This document shows positions 52,361 to 60,438 of a stretch of 64,000 nt of DNA, one piece after another (the stretch's first letter is position 1; each line of letters begins with the position of its first letter). The DNA is from Vescimonas sanitatis (GTDB lineage Bacteria > Bacillota > Clostridia > Oscillospirales > Oscillospiraceae). The notes under the pieces are model-generated. The model had not been told where the DNA came from. It saw nothing but the letters and a program-made list of their open reading frames with translations, and made no database searches. The position numbers and the translations under genes were made by a program. The stretch spans positions 1 to 64,000 of the forward strand of contig NZ_JBMGPW010000002.1 in the NCBI RefSeq assembly GCF_049060325.1. Direction: 5' to 3'.

Positions 52361-54241
52361 TCAGCTCAACTCCGCCTTGCCGGTGTAGAGCTGATAATAC
52401 TTGCCCTTCTGCGCCAGCAGCTCCTGATGGTCGCCGCGTTCGATGATGCGCCCATGCTCCAGCACCAGAATGGCCTGACTGTTCCGCACGGTGGACAGCC
52501 GGTGTGCGATAACGAACACCGTCCGGCCCTCCATCAGCGAGTCCATGCCCTGTTCGATCAGGTTTTCCGTCCGCGTGTCGATGGAGCTGGTGGCCTCGTC
52601 CAGGATCAGTACCGGCGGGTCGGACACTGCCGCCCGGGCGATGGCCAGCAGCTGCCGCTCGCCCTGGCTCAGGCTGCCGCCGTCCCCGGTGATGACCGTG
52701 TCATACCCCTGGGGCAGATGGCGGATAAAGCTGTCGGCGTTGGCCAGCTTCGCCGCGGCCCGTACCTCCTCGTCCGTGGCGTCCAGCCGTCCGTAGCGGA
52801 TGTTGTCGGCGATGGTGCCGGTGAACAGATGGGTGTCCTGCAATACCATGCCCAGCGAACGGCGCAGAGAGTCCTTCTGGATGTCCCTCACGTCAATGCC
52901 GTCATAGGTGATGGTGCCCTCCTGTACGTCGTAAAACCGGTTGATGAGGTTGGTGATGGTGGTCTTGCCCGCGCCGGTGGAGCCCACAAAGGCGATCTTC
53001 TGCCCCGGCTTGGCGAACAGCGACACGTCGTTCAGCACCGTTTTCTCCCCGTCATAGGAGAAGGTCACATGGTCGAAGCGCACGTCGCCCTTCAGCTCCA
53101 CCAGCGTGCCGTCGGGCTTTTTCCATGCCCAGCAGCCGGTGCGGCGGTCTGTCTCGGTCAGCGTATCGCCGTGCTTTTCCACCCGGACGATGACGGTCTT
53201 GCCCTCGTCCGTCTCCGGCTCGGCCTCCATCACGGCGAAGATGCGCTCCGCGCCGGCCACCGCCGCCAGCAGCACATTCACCTGCTGGCTGATCTGCGAG
53301 ATGGGCTGGCTCACCTGCTTCACATACAGCAGGTACGCACCCAGGGAGCCCACGTCGAACATTCCGCCGATGGCCAGCAGCCCGCCCACGCAGCAGGTGA
53401 CGGCGTAGTCGATGCGGGACAGGTTGGCCATGGCCGGCATCATGGCGCCGGAGTAGGTCTGGGCCGCCGTGGCGGCGTCCCGATAGCTGTCGTTCAGCCC
53501 GGAGAACTGCGCGATGGCCTTGCTCTCGTGGTTGAACACCTTGATGACCTTCTGGCCCTCCACCATCTCCTCGATATAGCCGTTCATGGCGCCCAGCGCC
53601 TGCTGCTGTGCCTGAAAGCTCACGCGGCTTCTGCCGCCAACGCCCTTGACCACCAGCAGCATCAGCACCAGAAAGGCAAAGGTGATCAGCGTCAGCACCC
53701 AGTTCATATACAGCATCATAACAACAATGCCGATAAACGTCAAGGCGCAGGACACCACACTGGCGAAGCTGGAGTTGATCATCTCCGACACGGTGTCCAT
53801 GTCGTTGGTAAAGCGGCTCATCAGGTCGCCGGACTGGTGGGTGTCGAAGTACCGCAGGGGCAGGTCCTGCAATTTGTCGAACAGATCCTGCCGCATCTGA
53901 GCCACCGTCCGCTGGGAGATATGCACCATGATGCGGGCGTAGGCATAGGAGCACAGGCCCGACAGCAGGAACAGTCCCAGCAGCAGCGCCAGCATTTTCA
54001 GCAGGCCGGCGAAGTCGCCCACCAGGATATAGTCGTTGATAATAGGCTTGAGCAGATAGCTGCTCATCACCGAGCCCACGGAGCTGATCACCAGGCAGAT
54101 GAACACCACCGCCAGCGACGCCTTATAGCGCCCGATATAGCGCAGCAGCTTGCTCACCGTGCCTCTGAAGTCCTTGGGCCGCTGGAAGCCGTGCCCCTGG
54201 GGCCCGTGGCCGCGAGGGCCGCCGCGTTTTTGTTCAGCCAT
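52361..54241 (-). CDS. ABC exporter half-transporter B, 626 aa
   Basis: A membrane domain of six helices (about 45-325) fused to an ABC ATPase: Walker A GSTGAGKTTI, signature LSQGERQL, Walker B VLILDEATSSID and H-loop VIAHRL. The N-terminus is Gly/His/Arg-rich (RGGPRGHGPQGHGFQR). An unusual insert sits just before the ATPase (EKHGDTLTETDRRTGCWAWKKPDG). It overlaps the first half-transporter by 8 nt, so the two form a heterodimer, probably a multidrug exporter under the MarR regulator. Confidence 0.93.
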   Translation of the reverse strand: MAEQKRGGPRGHGPQGHGFQRPKDFRGTVSKLLRYIGRYKASLAVVFICLVISSVGSVMSSYLLKPIINDYILVGDFAGLLKMLALLLGLFLLSGLCSYAYARIMVHISQRTVAQMRQDLFDKLQDLPLRYFDTHQSGDLMSRFTNDMDTVSEMINSSFASVVSCALTFIGIVVMMLYMNWVLTLITFAFLVLMLLVVKGVGGRSRVSFQAQQQALGAMNGYIEEMVEGQKVIKVFNHESKAIAQFSGLNDSYRDAATAAQTYSGAMMPAMANLSRIDYAVTCCVGGLLAIGGMFDVGSLGAYLLYVKQVSQPISQISQQVNVLLAAVAGAERIFAVMEAEPETDEGKTVIVRVEKHGDTLTETDRRTGCWAWKKPDGTLVELKGDVRFDHVTFSYDGEKTVLNDVSLFAKPGQKIAFVGSTGAGKTTITNLINRFYDVQEGTITYDGIDVRDIQKDSLRRSLGMVLQDTHLFTGTIADNIRYGRLDATDEEVRAAAKLANADSFIRHLPQGYDTVITGDGGSLSQGERQLLAIARAAVSDPPVLILDEATSSIDTRTENLIEQGMDSLMEGRTVFVIAHRLSTVRNSQAILVLEHGRIIERGDHQELLAQKGKYYQLYTGKAELS

Positions 54242-55970
54242 CGATGCTCACCCCTTCCTGTTGGGAGCGATAGACCTCCCGATAAATGTCGCTCTGCGCC
54301 ATCAGCTCCTCATGGGTGCCTATGGCGGAGATGTGCCCATCGTCCATCACCAGTATCAGGTCGGCGTCCATAACGGATGTGATCCGCTGGGCGATGATGA
54401 GCTTTGTGGTGCCGGGCAGCGCCGTTTTCAGCGCGCCTCGGATCTTCGCGTCCGTGGCGGTGTCCACCGCGCTGGTGGAGTCGTCCAGGATCAGTATCTT
54501 CGGCTTCCGCAGCACCGCTCGGGCGATGCACAGCCGCTGCTTCTGCCCGCCGGAGACGTTGGTGCCGCCCTGTTCGATATAGGTGTCGTATCCGTCCGGC
54601 ATTTTCTCAATAAACTCGTCGGCGCAGGCCAGACGGCAGGCCGCCTCGATCTCCTGATCGCTGGCGTTCTCGTCGCCCCAGCGCAGGTTCTCCCGGATGG
54701 TGCCGGAGAACAGCGTGTTCTTCTGCAGCACCATGGCGCAGCCGTCGCGCAGCGCCTCCATGGTGTAGTTCTTCACATTGTGGCCGCCCACATACACCGC
54801 GCCGCCGTTCACGTCGTACAGCCGGGGGATCATGCTCACCAGCGTGGTCTTGGCGCTGCCGGTGCCGCCTAAAATGCCCACCGTGGCCCCGCTGGGTACG
54901 GTAAAGCTCACATCCTCCAGGTTCCAGGCCTCCGCCGTGTCGTGGTACTTGAAATACACATGGTCGAAGCGGATGGAGCCGTCCTCCACCTTCAGCGCCG
55001 GGTCGGCCTGCTCGTCGGTGATGCGGGGTTTCTCCTCCAGCACCTCGGCGATGCGCTTGCCGCAGGCGATGGCCCGGGTCAGCATCATCAGCACCACGGA
55101 TACCATCATCAGCGACATCAGTATCTCACTCACATAGGTAAAGAACGCGATCAGATCGCCGGAGAGCAGCGTGCCCTCCCACACGTAGTGGCCGCCGATC
55201 CACATGACCGCCGTGATGGTGCCGCCCATCAGGATCATCATCACCGGCATGAACAGCACCACAAAGCCGAAGGCGCGCTCGGCCATGCTTCGCAGCTTCT
55301 CGCTGCGCTGGGTGAACTTCTCCTTTTCCTGCGCCTCACGCACAAAGGATTTCACCACGCGGATGGCGTTCAGGTCCTCCTGCACCACCAGGTTCAGCTG
55401 GTCCGTGGCCCCCTGCAAAGAGGTGAAGAACGGACCTACCCGCTTGATGACGATGACCACCGCGATGACCAGCAGGGGAATGACCACCAGGAACACCTGG
55501 CTCAGCCGCTGGCTGATGATCAGGGCCATTACCAGCGCCGTCACCAGCATGGTGGGGGCGCGGACCAGCATACGCATTCCCATAAATGTGGTCATCTGCA
55601 CCGAGGCCACGTCGTTGGTCAGCCGCGTCACCAGACTGGCGGTGGAGAAGCGCTCGATGTTGGCAAAGGAGAAGCGCTGTACCTGCTCGTACTCCGCCTT
55701 CCGCAGCGCCGCGCCGAAGCCCATGGACGCCTTGGCGGCCAAAGCCGCCGCGCCCACGCCGCAGCCCAGCGCCAGCAGCGCCATAATGACCATTTTCAGC
55801 CCCGCCATCAGGATATAGCCTCTGTCTCCGTTGGCGATGCCGATATCCACGATGTCGCTCATCACCTGAGGCAGCGTCAGCTCCAGCACCGCCTCTCCGG
55901 CGGAGCAGGCGATGGCGAACAGCATCAGCAGGCGGTAGCCCTTGGTATAGGGCGCCAATTTTTTTATCAT
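54234..55970 (-). CDS. ABC exporter half-transporter A, 578 aa
   Basis: Six membrane helices then an ABC ATPase. Walker A is GGTGSAKTTL, the signature is NVSGGQKQR, Walker B is ILILDDSTSAVD, and the H-loop region is LIIAQRI, where Gln replaces the usual His. Asp instead of catalytic Glu after Walker B and the missing switch His point to a degenerate ATP site, normal for one half of heterodimeric exporters. Start ATG overlaps the marR stop by 4 nt. Confidence 0.93.
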   Translation of the reverse strand: MIKKLAPYTKGYRLLMLFAIACSAGEAVLELTLPQVMSDIVDIGIANGDRGYILMAGLKMVIMALLALGCGVGAAALAAKASMGFGAALRKAEYEQVQRFSFANIERFSTASLVTRLTNDVASVQMTTFMGMRMLVRAPTMLVTALVMALIISQRLSQVFLVVIPLLVIAVVIVIKRVGPFFTSLQGATDQLNLVVQEDLNAIRVVKSFVREAQEKEKFTQRSEKLRSMAERAFGFVVLFMPVMMILMGGTITAVMWIGGHYVWEGTLLSGDLIAFFTYVSEILMSLMMVSVVLMMLTRAIACGKRIAEVLEEKPRITDEQADPALKVEDGSIRFDHVYFKYHDTAEAWNLEDVSFTVPSGATVGILGGTGSAKTTLVSMIPRLYDVNGGAVYVGGHNVKNYTMEALRDGCAMVLQKNTLFSGTIRENLRWGDENASDQEIEAACRLACADEFIEKMPDGYDTYIEQGGTNVSGGQKQRLCIARAVLRKPKILILDDSTSAVDTATDAKIRGALKTALPGTTKLIIAQRITSVMDADLILVMDDGHISAIGTHEELMAQSDIYREVYRSQQEGVSIDG

Positions 55971-56422
55971 GCTTCCTCCTCCTCGTCGGTCAGGTTCCGT
56001 CCCGCCCGCAGCAGGAACGCGGTGAACTGCGCCTTTTCCTCCTGCGTGAAGCCGCGCTCCAGCCGTTCGTTCACCTGGTGCAGCACGGTCTGGAAATCGT
56101 CATGGAACCGCTGGCCCTCCTCTGTCAGTGCCAGAATGCGGCACCGTCCGTCCGTGGCGCTGACGGTGCGGTATACCAGCCCCTTCTCCTCCAGCCGGTC
56201 CACGATGCCGTTCACCGTGCTGGGCTTGATCATCAGGTGGCGCTCCAGTGTTTTCTGGTTCACGCTGCCCTCCGCGTCGTGCAGGAACATCAGCGTCCGG
56301 CACTGCATGGGCGATACGTCGTAGCGCTTCAGCATCCGCCCCATCAGCTTATGCACCTGGTGATCGCAGTAGCCGAACAGCGCGCCGAAGTGCGCCGGGT
56401 GCTCGTCAAAGCAACATTTCAT
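55967..56422 (-). CDS. MarR family transcriptional regulator, 151 aa
   Basis: A winged-helix repressor that usually senses phenolic or drug-like ligands. The recognition region reads VSPMQCRTLMFLHDAEGSVNQKTLERHLMIKPSTVNGIVDRLEEKGLVYR (near 35-85), and the wing VSATDGRCRILALTEEG follows. Start ATG follows AAGGAGGG. It heads the exporter operon and has two similar boxes directly downstream of its -10, which makes autorepression with ligand release likely. Confidence 0.92.
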   Translation of the reverse strand: MKCCFDEHPAHFGALFGYCDHQVHKLMGRMLKRYDVSPMQCRTLMFLHDAEGSVNQKTLERHLMIKPSTVNGIVDRLEEKGLVYRTVSATDGRCRILALTEEGQRFHDDFQTVLHQVNERLERGFTQEEKAQFTAFLLRAGRNLTDEEEEA

Positions 56423-56451
56423 AGCGACCCTCCTTCTTCACCTTTAAATTA

Positions 56452-56478
56452 TTAGCATACGAATTATTAGCGTGCTAA
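56452..56478. promoter_or_regulatory. Two MarR-type operator boxes
   Basis: TTAGCATACGAA (56452-56463) and the near-palindrome TTAGCGTGCTAA (56467-56478) repeat with a 15-bp period. They start directly after the -10 box of the marR promoter and cover the expected transcript start. Confidence 0.7.
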
Positions 56479-56507
56479 ATGGTAGCACCAATATTTTTTG
56501 TTGTCAA
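56479..56507 (-). promoter_or_regulatory. Promoter of the marR-ABC operon
   Basis: On the minus strand TTGACA (56502-56507), a 17-bp spacer and TACCAT (56479-56484). Confidence 0.75.
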
Positions 56508-56591
56508 TAGGGGAGGGGTGTCCTGCCTGTAAACGATTTGTGAACGGAGTCCCTACTTTGTGAATGGTTTGTTAATTCTTTGCCAAACCTG

Positions 56592-56620
56592 TTGACTTCC
56601 CGCCCGGGTGCGTGTATGAT
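56592..56620 (+). promoter_or_regulatory. Promoter of the candidate small RNA
   Basis: TTGACT (56592-56597), a 17-bp spacer and TATGAT (56615-56620). No coding gene follows; a terminator appears 55 nt downstream. Confidence 0.75.
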
Positions 56621-56626
56621 ACGCTC

Positions 56627-56704
56627 ATCCGAAAGGATACCCACCCATTGTATTTCTCTCTCCTTTTACTGAAAAAAAGGCGGCGCTTCAGCGCCGCCTT
56701 TTTT
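56627..56704 (+). ncRNA. Candidate small RNA, about 78 nt
   Basis: It lies between a good promoter and a strong terminator: AAAAAAGGCGGCGC (56673-56686) pairs with GCGCCGCCTTTTTT (56691-56704). The 5' end forms ATCC-GAAA-GGAT (56627-56638). The single-stranded middle holds CCCACCC (56639-56645) and CTCTCTCCTTTT (56656-56667), both complementary to Shine-Dalgarno-like AAAGGAG or GGGTGGG sequences. That layout is like trans-acting sRNAs of Firmicutes. No ORF with a ribosome site fits. It is not a known family to me. Confidence 0.6.
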
Positions 56705-56829
56705 CGTGTCTGTCGTTTCCGGCGCGGCTGAACTGCGTCTGCGCCGCGCCGCCTGCCCTTCGGCCTCGTTTATATCCAATGGCTATGAGGGCATGATGAA
56801 AGCAAACGCGAAGCAAACGCAAAAAACAG

Positions 56830-56858
56830 TTGCCATCGCGGAAGAATTGTAGTAGAAT
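56830..56858 (+). promoter_or_regulatory. Promoter of the SRP RNA
   Basis: TTGCCA (56830-56835), a 17-bp spacer and TAGAAT (56853-56858), 15 nt before the RNA. The 125 bp between the small-RNA terminator and this promoter hold nothing else that I can support. Confidence 0.8.
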
Positions 56859-56872
56859 GTATCTCACGAACT

Positions 56873-57012
56873 TGTCCTCCGCCGTGAGCTGCGGGGCCGG
56901 TCTCGCGCAATGGATACCCACGAATCATGTCAGGCGGGGAACCGAGCAGCATTAAGAGGGATCATCCATGTGCCGCGAGGGTGCCGGCCCTGTGGCTCAC
57001 GGCGGAGGACTC
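56873..57012 (+). ncRNA. ffs: Signal recognition particle RNA, small type
   Basis: One long hairpin of about 137 nt. GTCCTCCGCCGTGAGC at 56874-56889 pairs with its complement at 56995-57010. The apical domain holds the conserved GTCAGGCGGGGAACCGAGCAG, with a GGAA tetraloop and the asymmetric AGCAGC loop that bind Ffh. The Alu domain of Bacillus-type SRP RNA is absent. In Firmicutes this gene precedes dnaX, as here. Confidence 0.93.
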
Positions 57013-57045
57013 GTTTATTTTGTTTGTCAGCAGGGAGGTGTGCCC

Positions 57046-58824
57046 ATGTACCAGGCGCTGTACCGCAAATACCGGCCCAAGACCTTTTCCGAGGTGGTGG
57101 GCCAGCAGCACATCACCGATACGCTCCAGCGCCAGGTGGCCGACGGTCAGGTGGGCCACGCCTACCTGTTCACCGGTACCCGCGGCACCGGCAAGACCAC
57201 CTGCGCCCGTATTCTGGCCAAGGCCGTCAACTGCCAGCACCCCATTGACGGCGCGCCCTGCAACCAGTGCGCCGCCTGCCGCGGCATTGATGACGGTTCA
57301 CTGCTGGATGTGACGGAGCTGGACGCCGCCTCCAACGGCAGCGTCAACGACGCCCGCAGCCTGCGGGAGGAGGCCGTCTACCCGCCGGCGGTGCTGCAAA
57401 AGCGCGTCTACATCATCGATGAGGTGCATATGCTCTCCCGCGACGCCTTCAACGCCCTGCTGAAGATCATGGAGGAGCCGCCCGCCCACCTGCTGTTTAT
57501 TCTGGCCACCACCGAGATCCAGAAGGTCCCGGCCACCATACTCTCCCGCTGCCAGCGGTTCAACTTCAAGCGCATCCTGCCCCACGATATGGAGCAGCAG
57601 CTGCTGAAGGTGGCGAAGGCCGAAGCCATCGACCTGACCCCGGACGGGGCGGACCTGCTGGCCCGCATGGCCAACGGTGCGCTGCGCGACGCGCTCAGCC
57701 TGCTGGACCAGTGCCGTGCCGCCGGCGCGGTCGTGGACGGCCGCAGCGTGCTGGACACGCTGGGACTGGCCGGCAGCACCCAGACGGTGCAGCTCATGCG
57801 CCTGCTCCTGGCGCGTCAGGGGGGCGACGCTTTGGCGCTGCTGGACCAGCTGTACCGGGGCGGCAAGGATGTGGGCGCGCTGCTGGGCGAGCTCAGCGAT
57901 CTCTGCCGGGACATGACCGTTCTGGCCGCCGCGCCGGAGGGCGGCGCCGCCCTGCTGGGCGGCCTGTATGATCGCAAGACCCTCTCTGAACTGACGGCGG
58001 AGGTCCCCATGCGCCGCCTGCTCTATATGACCGATACCATCCAGCGCACCGCCGCGGCCCTGCCCCGGAGCATCCGCCAGCGGACGGACGCCGAGCTGTG
58101 CCTGCTGCGTCTGTGCGACGAGAGCCTTTCCAACGACACGGAGACTCTGGCGGACCGCGTCTCCGCCCTGGAGGACGCCTTGAAGAAGGGCGTCGTCCCG
58201 GCGGAAAGACCCGCCGCCCGTCCGGCGGCTGCGCCGACTCCGCCGCCCCGGCGTGAAGTGCCTCCGATCCCGCAGGAGACATCTCCCGCACCGGAACCCG
58301 CACCGGTCCCCATGGCCCCCGCACCCGCGGCGCCTGCGCCGGAGAGCGCCCCGGCGGCGCCCGCTGCCGGCGGTGACAGCCAGGTCTGGGCCGCGCTTAT
58401 CGAGCACTATAAAGGCCCGCTGACCATCCCCGACCGGGTATGGCTGAACCAGGCGACAGGTACGCTGGAGGGGGATGTGCTCACCGTTTCCTGTGCCAAC
58501 GATCTGGTGAAGCAGCAGCTCAGCCGCAAGGCCATCGAGGACGTGCTCTGCGGCGTCACCAGCCGCCATGTGGGCCGTCCCGTCCGGGTGCAGTTCACCG
58601 TAGGCGGCGGCTCCGCCGTGCCCGTGCGGCACGCCCCGGTCCGCCCCGCGCCCCGGCCCGAACCCACCCCGCCGGCGGACGACTATGAGCGCCCGCCCCT
58701 GCCGGAGGAGGCGCCGCCCGCTCCGCCGGATCTGCCGCCCTGGGAGGTGCCGGCTCCCCACAGGGACAAGCTGGACGAGTTGGTGGAAAACGCCAAACAG
58801 CTGGACAATTTTCGCATCAAATAA
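57046..58824 (+). CDS. dnaX: DNA polymerase III subunit gamma/tau, 592 aa
   Basis: Clamp-loader ATPase. Walker A is GTRGTGKT (44-51), a zinc site is formed by Cys63, Cys72, Cys75 and Cys78, and Walker B is IIDEVHML. After the collar domain comes a Pro/Ala-rich linker (about 405-450), then a tau-like C-terminal domain (SQVWAALIEHYKGPLTIPDRVWL). A second Pro-rich stretch and the ending KLDELVENAKQLDNFRIK follow. The start was set at ATG 57046 after GGGAGGTG. A programmed frameshift site for gamma is not obvious. Confidence 0.95.
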   Translation: MYQALYRKYRPKTFSEVVGQQHITDTLQRQVADGQVGHAYLFTGTRGTGKTTCARILAKAVNCQHPIDGAPCNQCAACRGIDDGSLLDVTELDAASNGSVNDARSLREEAVYPPAVLQKRVYIIDEVHMLSRDAFNALLKIMEEPPAHLLFILATTEIQKVPATILSRCQRFNFKRILPHDMEQQLLKVAKAEAIDLTPDGADLLARMANGALRDALSLLDQCRAAGAVVDGRSVLDTLGLAGSTQTVQLMRLLLARQGGDALALLDQLYRGGKDVGALLGELSDLCRDMTVLAAAPEGGAALLGGLYDRKTLSELTAEVPMRRLLYMTDTIQRTAAALPRSIRQRTDAELCLLRLCDESLSNDTETLADRVSALEDALKKGVVPAERPAARPAAAPTPPPRREVPPIPQETSPAPEPAPVPMAPAPAAPAPESAPAAPAAGGDSQVWAALIEHYKGPLTIPDRVWLNQATGTLEGDVLTVSCANDLVKQQLSRKAIEDVLCGVTSRHVGRPVRVQFTVGGGSAVPVRHAPVRPAPRPEPTPPADDYERPPLPEEAPPAPPDLPPWEVPAPHRDKLDELVENAKQLDNFRIK

Positions 58825-58840
58825 GCCGACAGTTCATGCT

Positions 58841-58950
58841 GAGCGCACCGGTGTCTCACATGGAGCACACCAATGTTACACAAAGAGCGCATCGGTATTA
58901 CACATGGGTAGACCGATGCTGCACATAAGATGTCCGATAGTTTACACTGG
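58841..58950. repeat. Degenerate 22-bp tandem repeat array
   Basis: Five clear units follow one another at about 22 bp (one step of 21): 58841, 58863, 58885, 58907 and 58928. The shared core is ACCGATGTTACACATG with variations; a sixth weaker unit overlaps the dnaX end. 22 is not a multiple of 3, and the array is non-coding. It fills the dnaX-ybaB gap. The spacing is close to two helix turns, so it could hold side-by-side protein-binding sites. Confidence 0.7.
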
Positions 58951-58985
58951 CAAAATGAACAGATCGATATAAAGGAGAAACGAAT

Positions 58986-59351
58986 ATGGCAAAGGGATAT
59001 AGCGCCCGCAGGGGCTTTACCGGCGGTGCCGGGATGATGCAGCAGCAGGCGCAGATGCAGCAAAAACTGCTGAAAATGCAGCAGGATATGGCAAAAGCGC
59101 AGGAAGAAGTTGAAAAAACGGAGTTTGCCGCCTCGGTGGGCGGCGGCGCCGTCACCGCCGTGGTCACCGGCAAAAAGGAGCTGACCAAGCTGACCATCAA
59201 GCCCGATGTCATCGACCCGGAGGACGCGGAAATGTTGCAGGATCTGGTCATTTCTGCGGTAAATGAGGCACTTCGGCAGGCAGATGATGCCATGAACAAC
59301 TCCATGAGCTCACTCACCGGCGGACTGAACATCCCCGGCCTGGGCCTGTAA
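58986..59351 (+). CDS. ybaB: YbaB/EbfC nucleoid-associated protein, 121 aa
   Basis: A small DNA-binding dimer often encoded next to dnaX and recR. It has a Met/Gln-rich helical start (GMMQQQAQMQQKLLKMQQDMAKAQEEVEKTEF), GGGAVTAVVTGKKELTKLTIKPDVID, then EDLVISAVNEAL in the form LQDLVISAVNEALRQAD. The N-terminus is extended by about 15 residues. Start ATG follows AAAGGAGAAA. recR, its usual follower, is absent. Confidence 0.92.
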   Translation: MAKGYSARRGFTGGAGMMQQQAQMQQKLLKMQQDMAKAQEEVEKTEFAASVGGGAVTAVVTGKKELTKLTIKPDVIDPEDAEMLQDLVISAVNEALRQADDAMNNSMSSLTGGLNIPGLGL

Positions 59352-59368
59352 ACCGTGATAGAAAAGCG

Positions 59369-59400
59369 CCCGCCCTGCATAACGCAGGGCGGGTGTTTTT
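59369..59400 (+). terminator. Terminator of the dnaX-ybaB transcript
   Basis: CCCGCCCTGC (59369-59378) pairs with GCAGGGCGGG (59384-59393), then TGTTTTT. Confidence 0.85.
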
Positions 59401-59442
59401 CGCGCAAAAAGGGCAAAATATTCGGATATTTCGCGCGATATA

Positions 59443-59471
59443 TTGACACATTCGACAAGGCGGTGTATTCT
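59443..59471 (+). promoter_or_regulatory. Promoter of the mscS gene
   Basis: TTGACA (59443-59448), a 17-bp spacer and TATTCT (59466-59471). Confidence 0.8.
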
Positions 59472-59535
59472 GTGTATGTAGAAGTTTTGCTAAATTTCTG
59501 CTTATCATATGGATAAAAAACGGGAGAAATACATC

Positions 59536-60435
59536 ATGGAAAACGAAAAAAACGAGATGAAAAAGAAACCGGGAAAGGTGCTGCCGTGGTTGGCCGCTGT
59601 GCTGCTGGCGGCGGCCCTGGCAGCGCGGGCGGCGGTGCCCGTGCCCGCGGGCCTGTTTACGCAGATCTGGAACATCGGCACACAGCTGATCATACTGTTT
59701 TCCGGGTTGGTGCTGTTTTCGGCGGCGGCCAGAGCCGTATTTCAGAGAGTGTCGCCCAGCAGCAACCACGGCAAGACCGTGTTCACGCTGGCGGACAGCG
59801 CTATCCGATATCTGCTGATCATCGTGGGGCTGCTGTGGGCGCTGTCTATCGTGGGCGTGGATGTGCGGGCGCTGCTGGCCGGCGCCGGCGTGCTGGCGCT
59901 GATCATCGGCTTCGGTGCGGAGAGCTTGATTGCCGACGTGATCACCGGTACGTTCATGCTGTTTGAGCACCAGTACGAGGTGGGCGACATCATCGTGGTG
60001 GGCGACTTCCGCGGCACGGTCACACAAATCGGCATCCGTACCACGCAGATCATGGACTCCGGCGGAAACGTGAAGATCATCAACAACTCCGATATCCGCA
60101 GTCTGATCAACCGATCCAACGACCTGTCCTTTGCCGTGTGCGACATGGCGGTCCCCTATGACAAGGAGAGTCTGGCGCGGGCGGAGAAGGTGCTGGGCGA
60201 GGTGCTGCCGAAGCTGAACCGGGAGCACCCCGACCTGTTCAGCAAGGCCCCGGCCTATCTGGGTGTGCAGACGCTGGACTATGAAAATCGCGCCGTTGTG
60301 ATCCGCGTGGCGGGTGAGACACACGAGGAGAACATTTACAAGGCGCAGCGCCTGCTGAACCGCACGCTGTTCATGGCCTTTGAGGAGGAGGGGCTCTCCT
60401 GCCCCGTCCACAGGGTGGAGCTGGATCGGGAGTAA
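59536..60435 (+). CDS. mscS: Small-conductance mechanosensitive channel (MscS family), 299 aa
   Basis: Releases solutes on osmotic downshock. Three N-terminal helices lead to the pore-lining TM3 (LLAGAGVLALIIGFGAESLIADVITGTFMLFEHQYEVGD, near 118-156), followed by the beta domain (IIVVGDFRGTVTQIGIRTTQIMDSGGNVKIINNS) and the C-terminal cage. ATG 59536 was chosen because GGGAGA lies 8 nt upstream; a start at 59509 lacks a ribosome site. The length is close to E. coli MscS (286). Confidence 0.92.
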   Translation: MENEKNEMKKKPGKVLPWLAAVLLAAALAARAAVPVPAGLFTQIWNIGTQLIILFSGLVLFSAAARAVFQRVSPSSNHGKTVFTLADSAIRYLLIIVGLLWALSIVGVDVRALLAGAGVLALIIGFGAESLIADVITGTFMLFEHQYEVGDIIVVGDFRGTVTQIGIRTTQIMDSGGNVKIINNSDIRSLINRSNDLSFAVCDMAVPYDKESLARAEKVLGEVLPKLNREHPDLFSKAPAYLGVQTLDYENRAVVIRVAGETHEENIYKAQRLLNRTLFMAFEEEGLSCPVHRVELDRE

Positions 60436-60438
60436 GCC

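Noticed and set aside
57046..58824. Programmed frameshift in dnaX giving the gamma form
   Set aside because: I saw no A-rich slippery heptamer with a downstream hairpin in the expected region.
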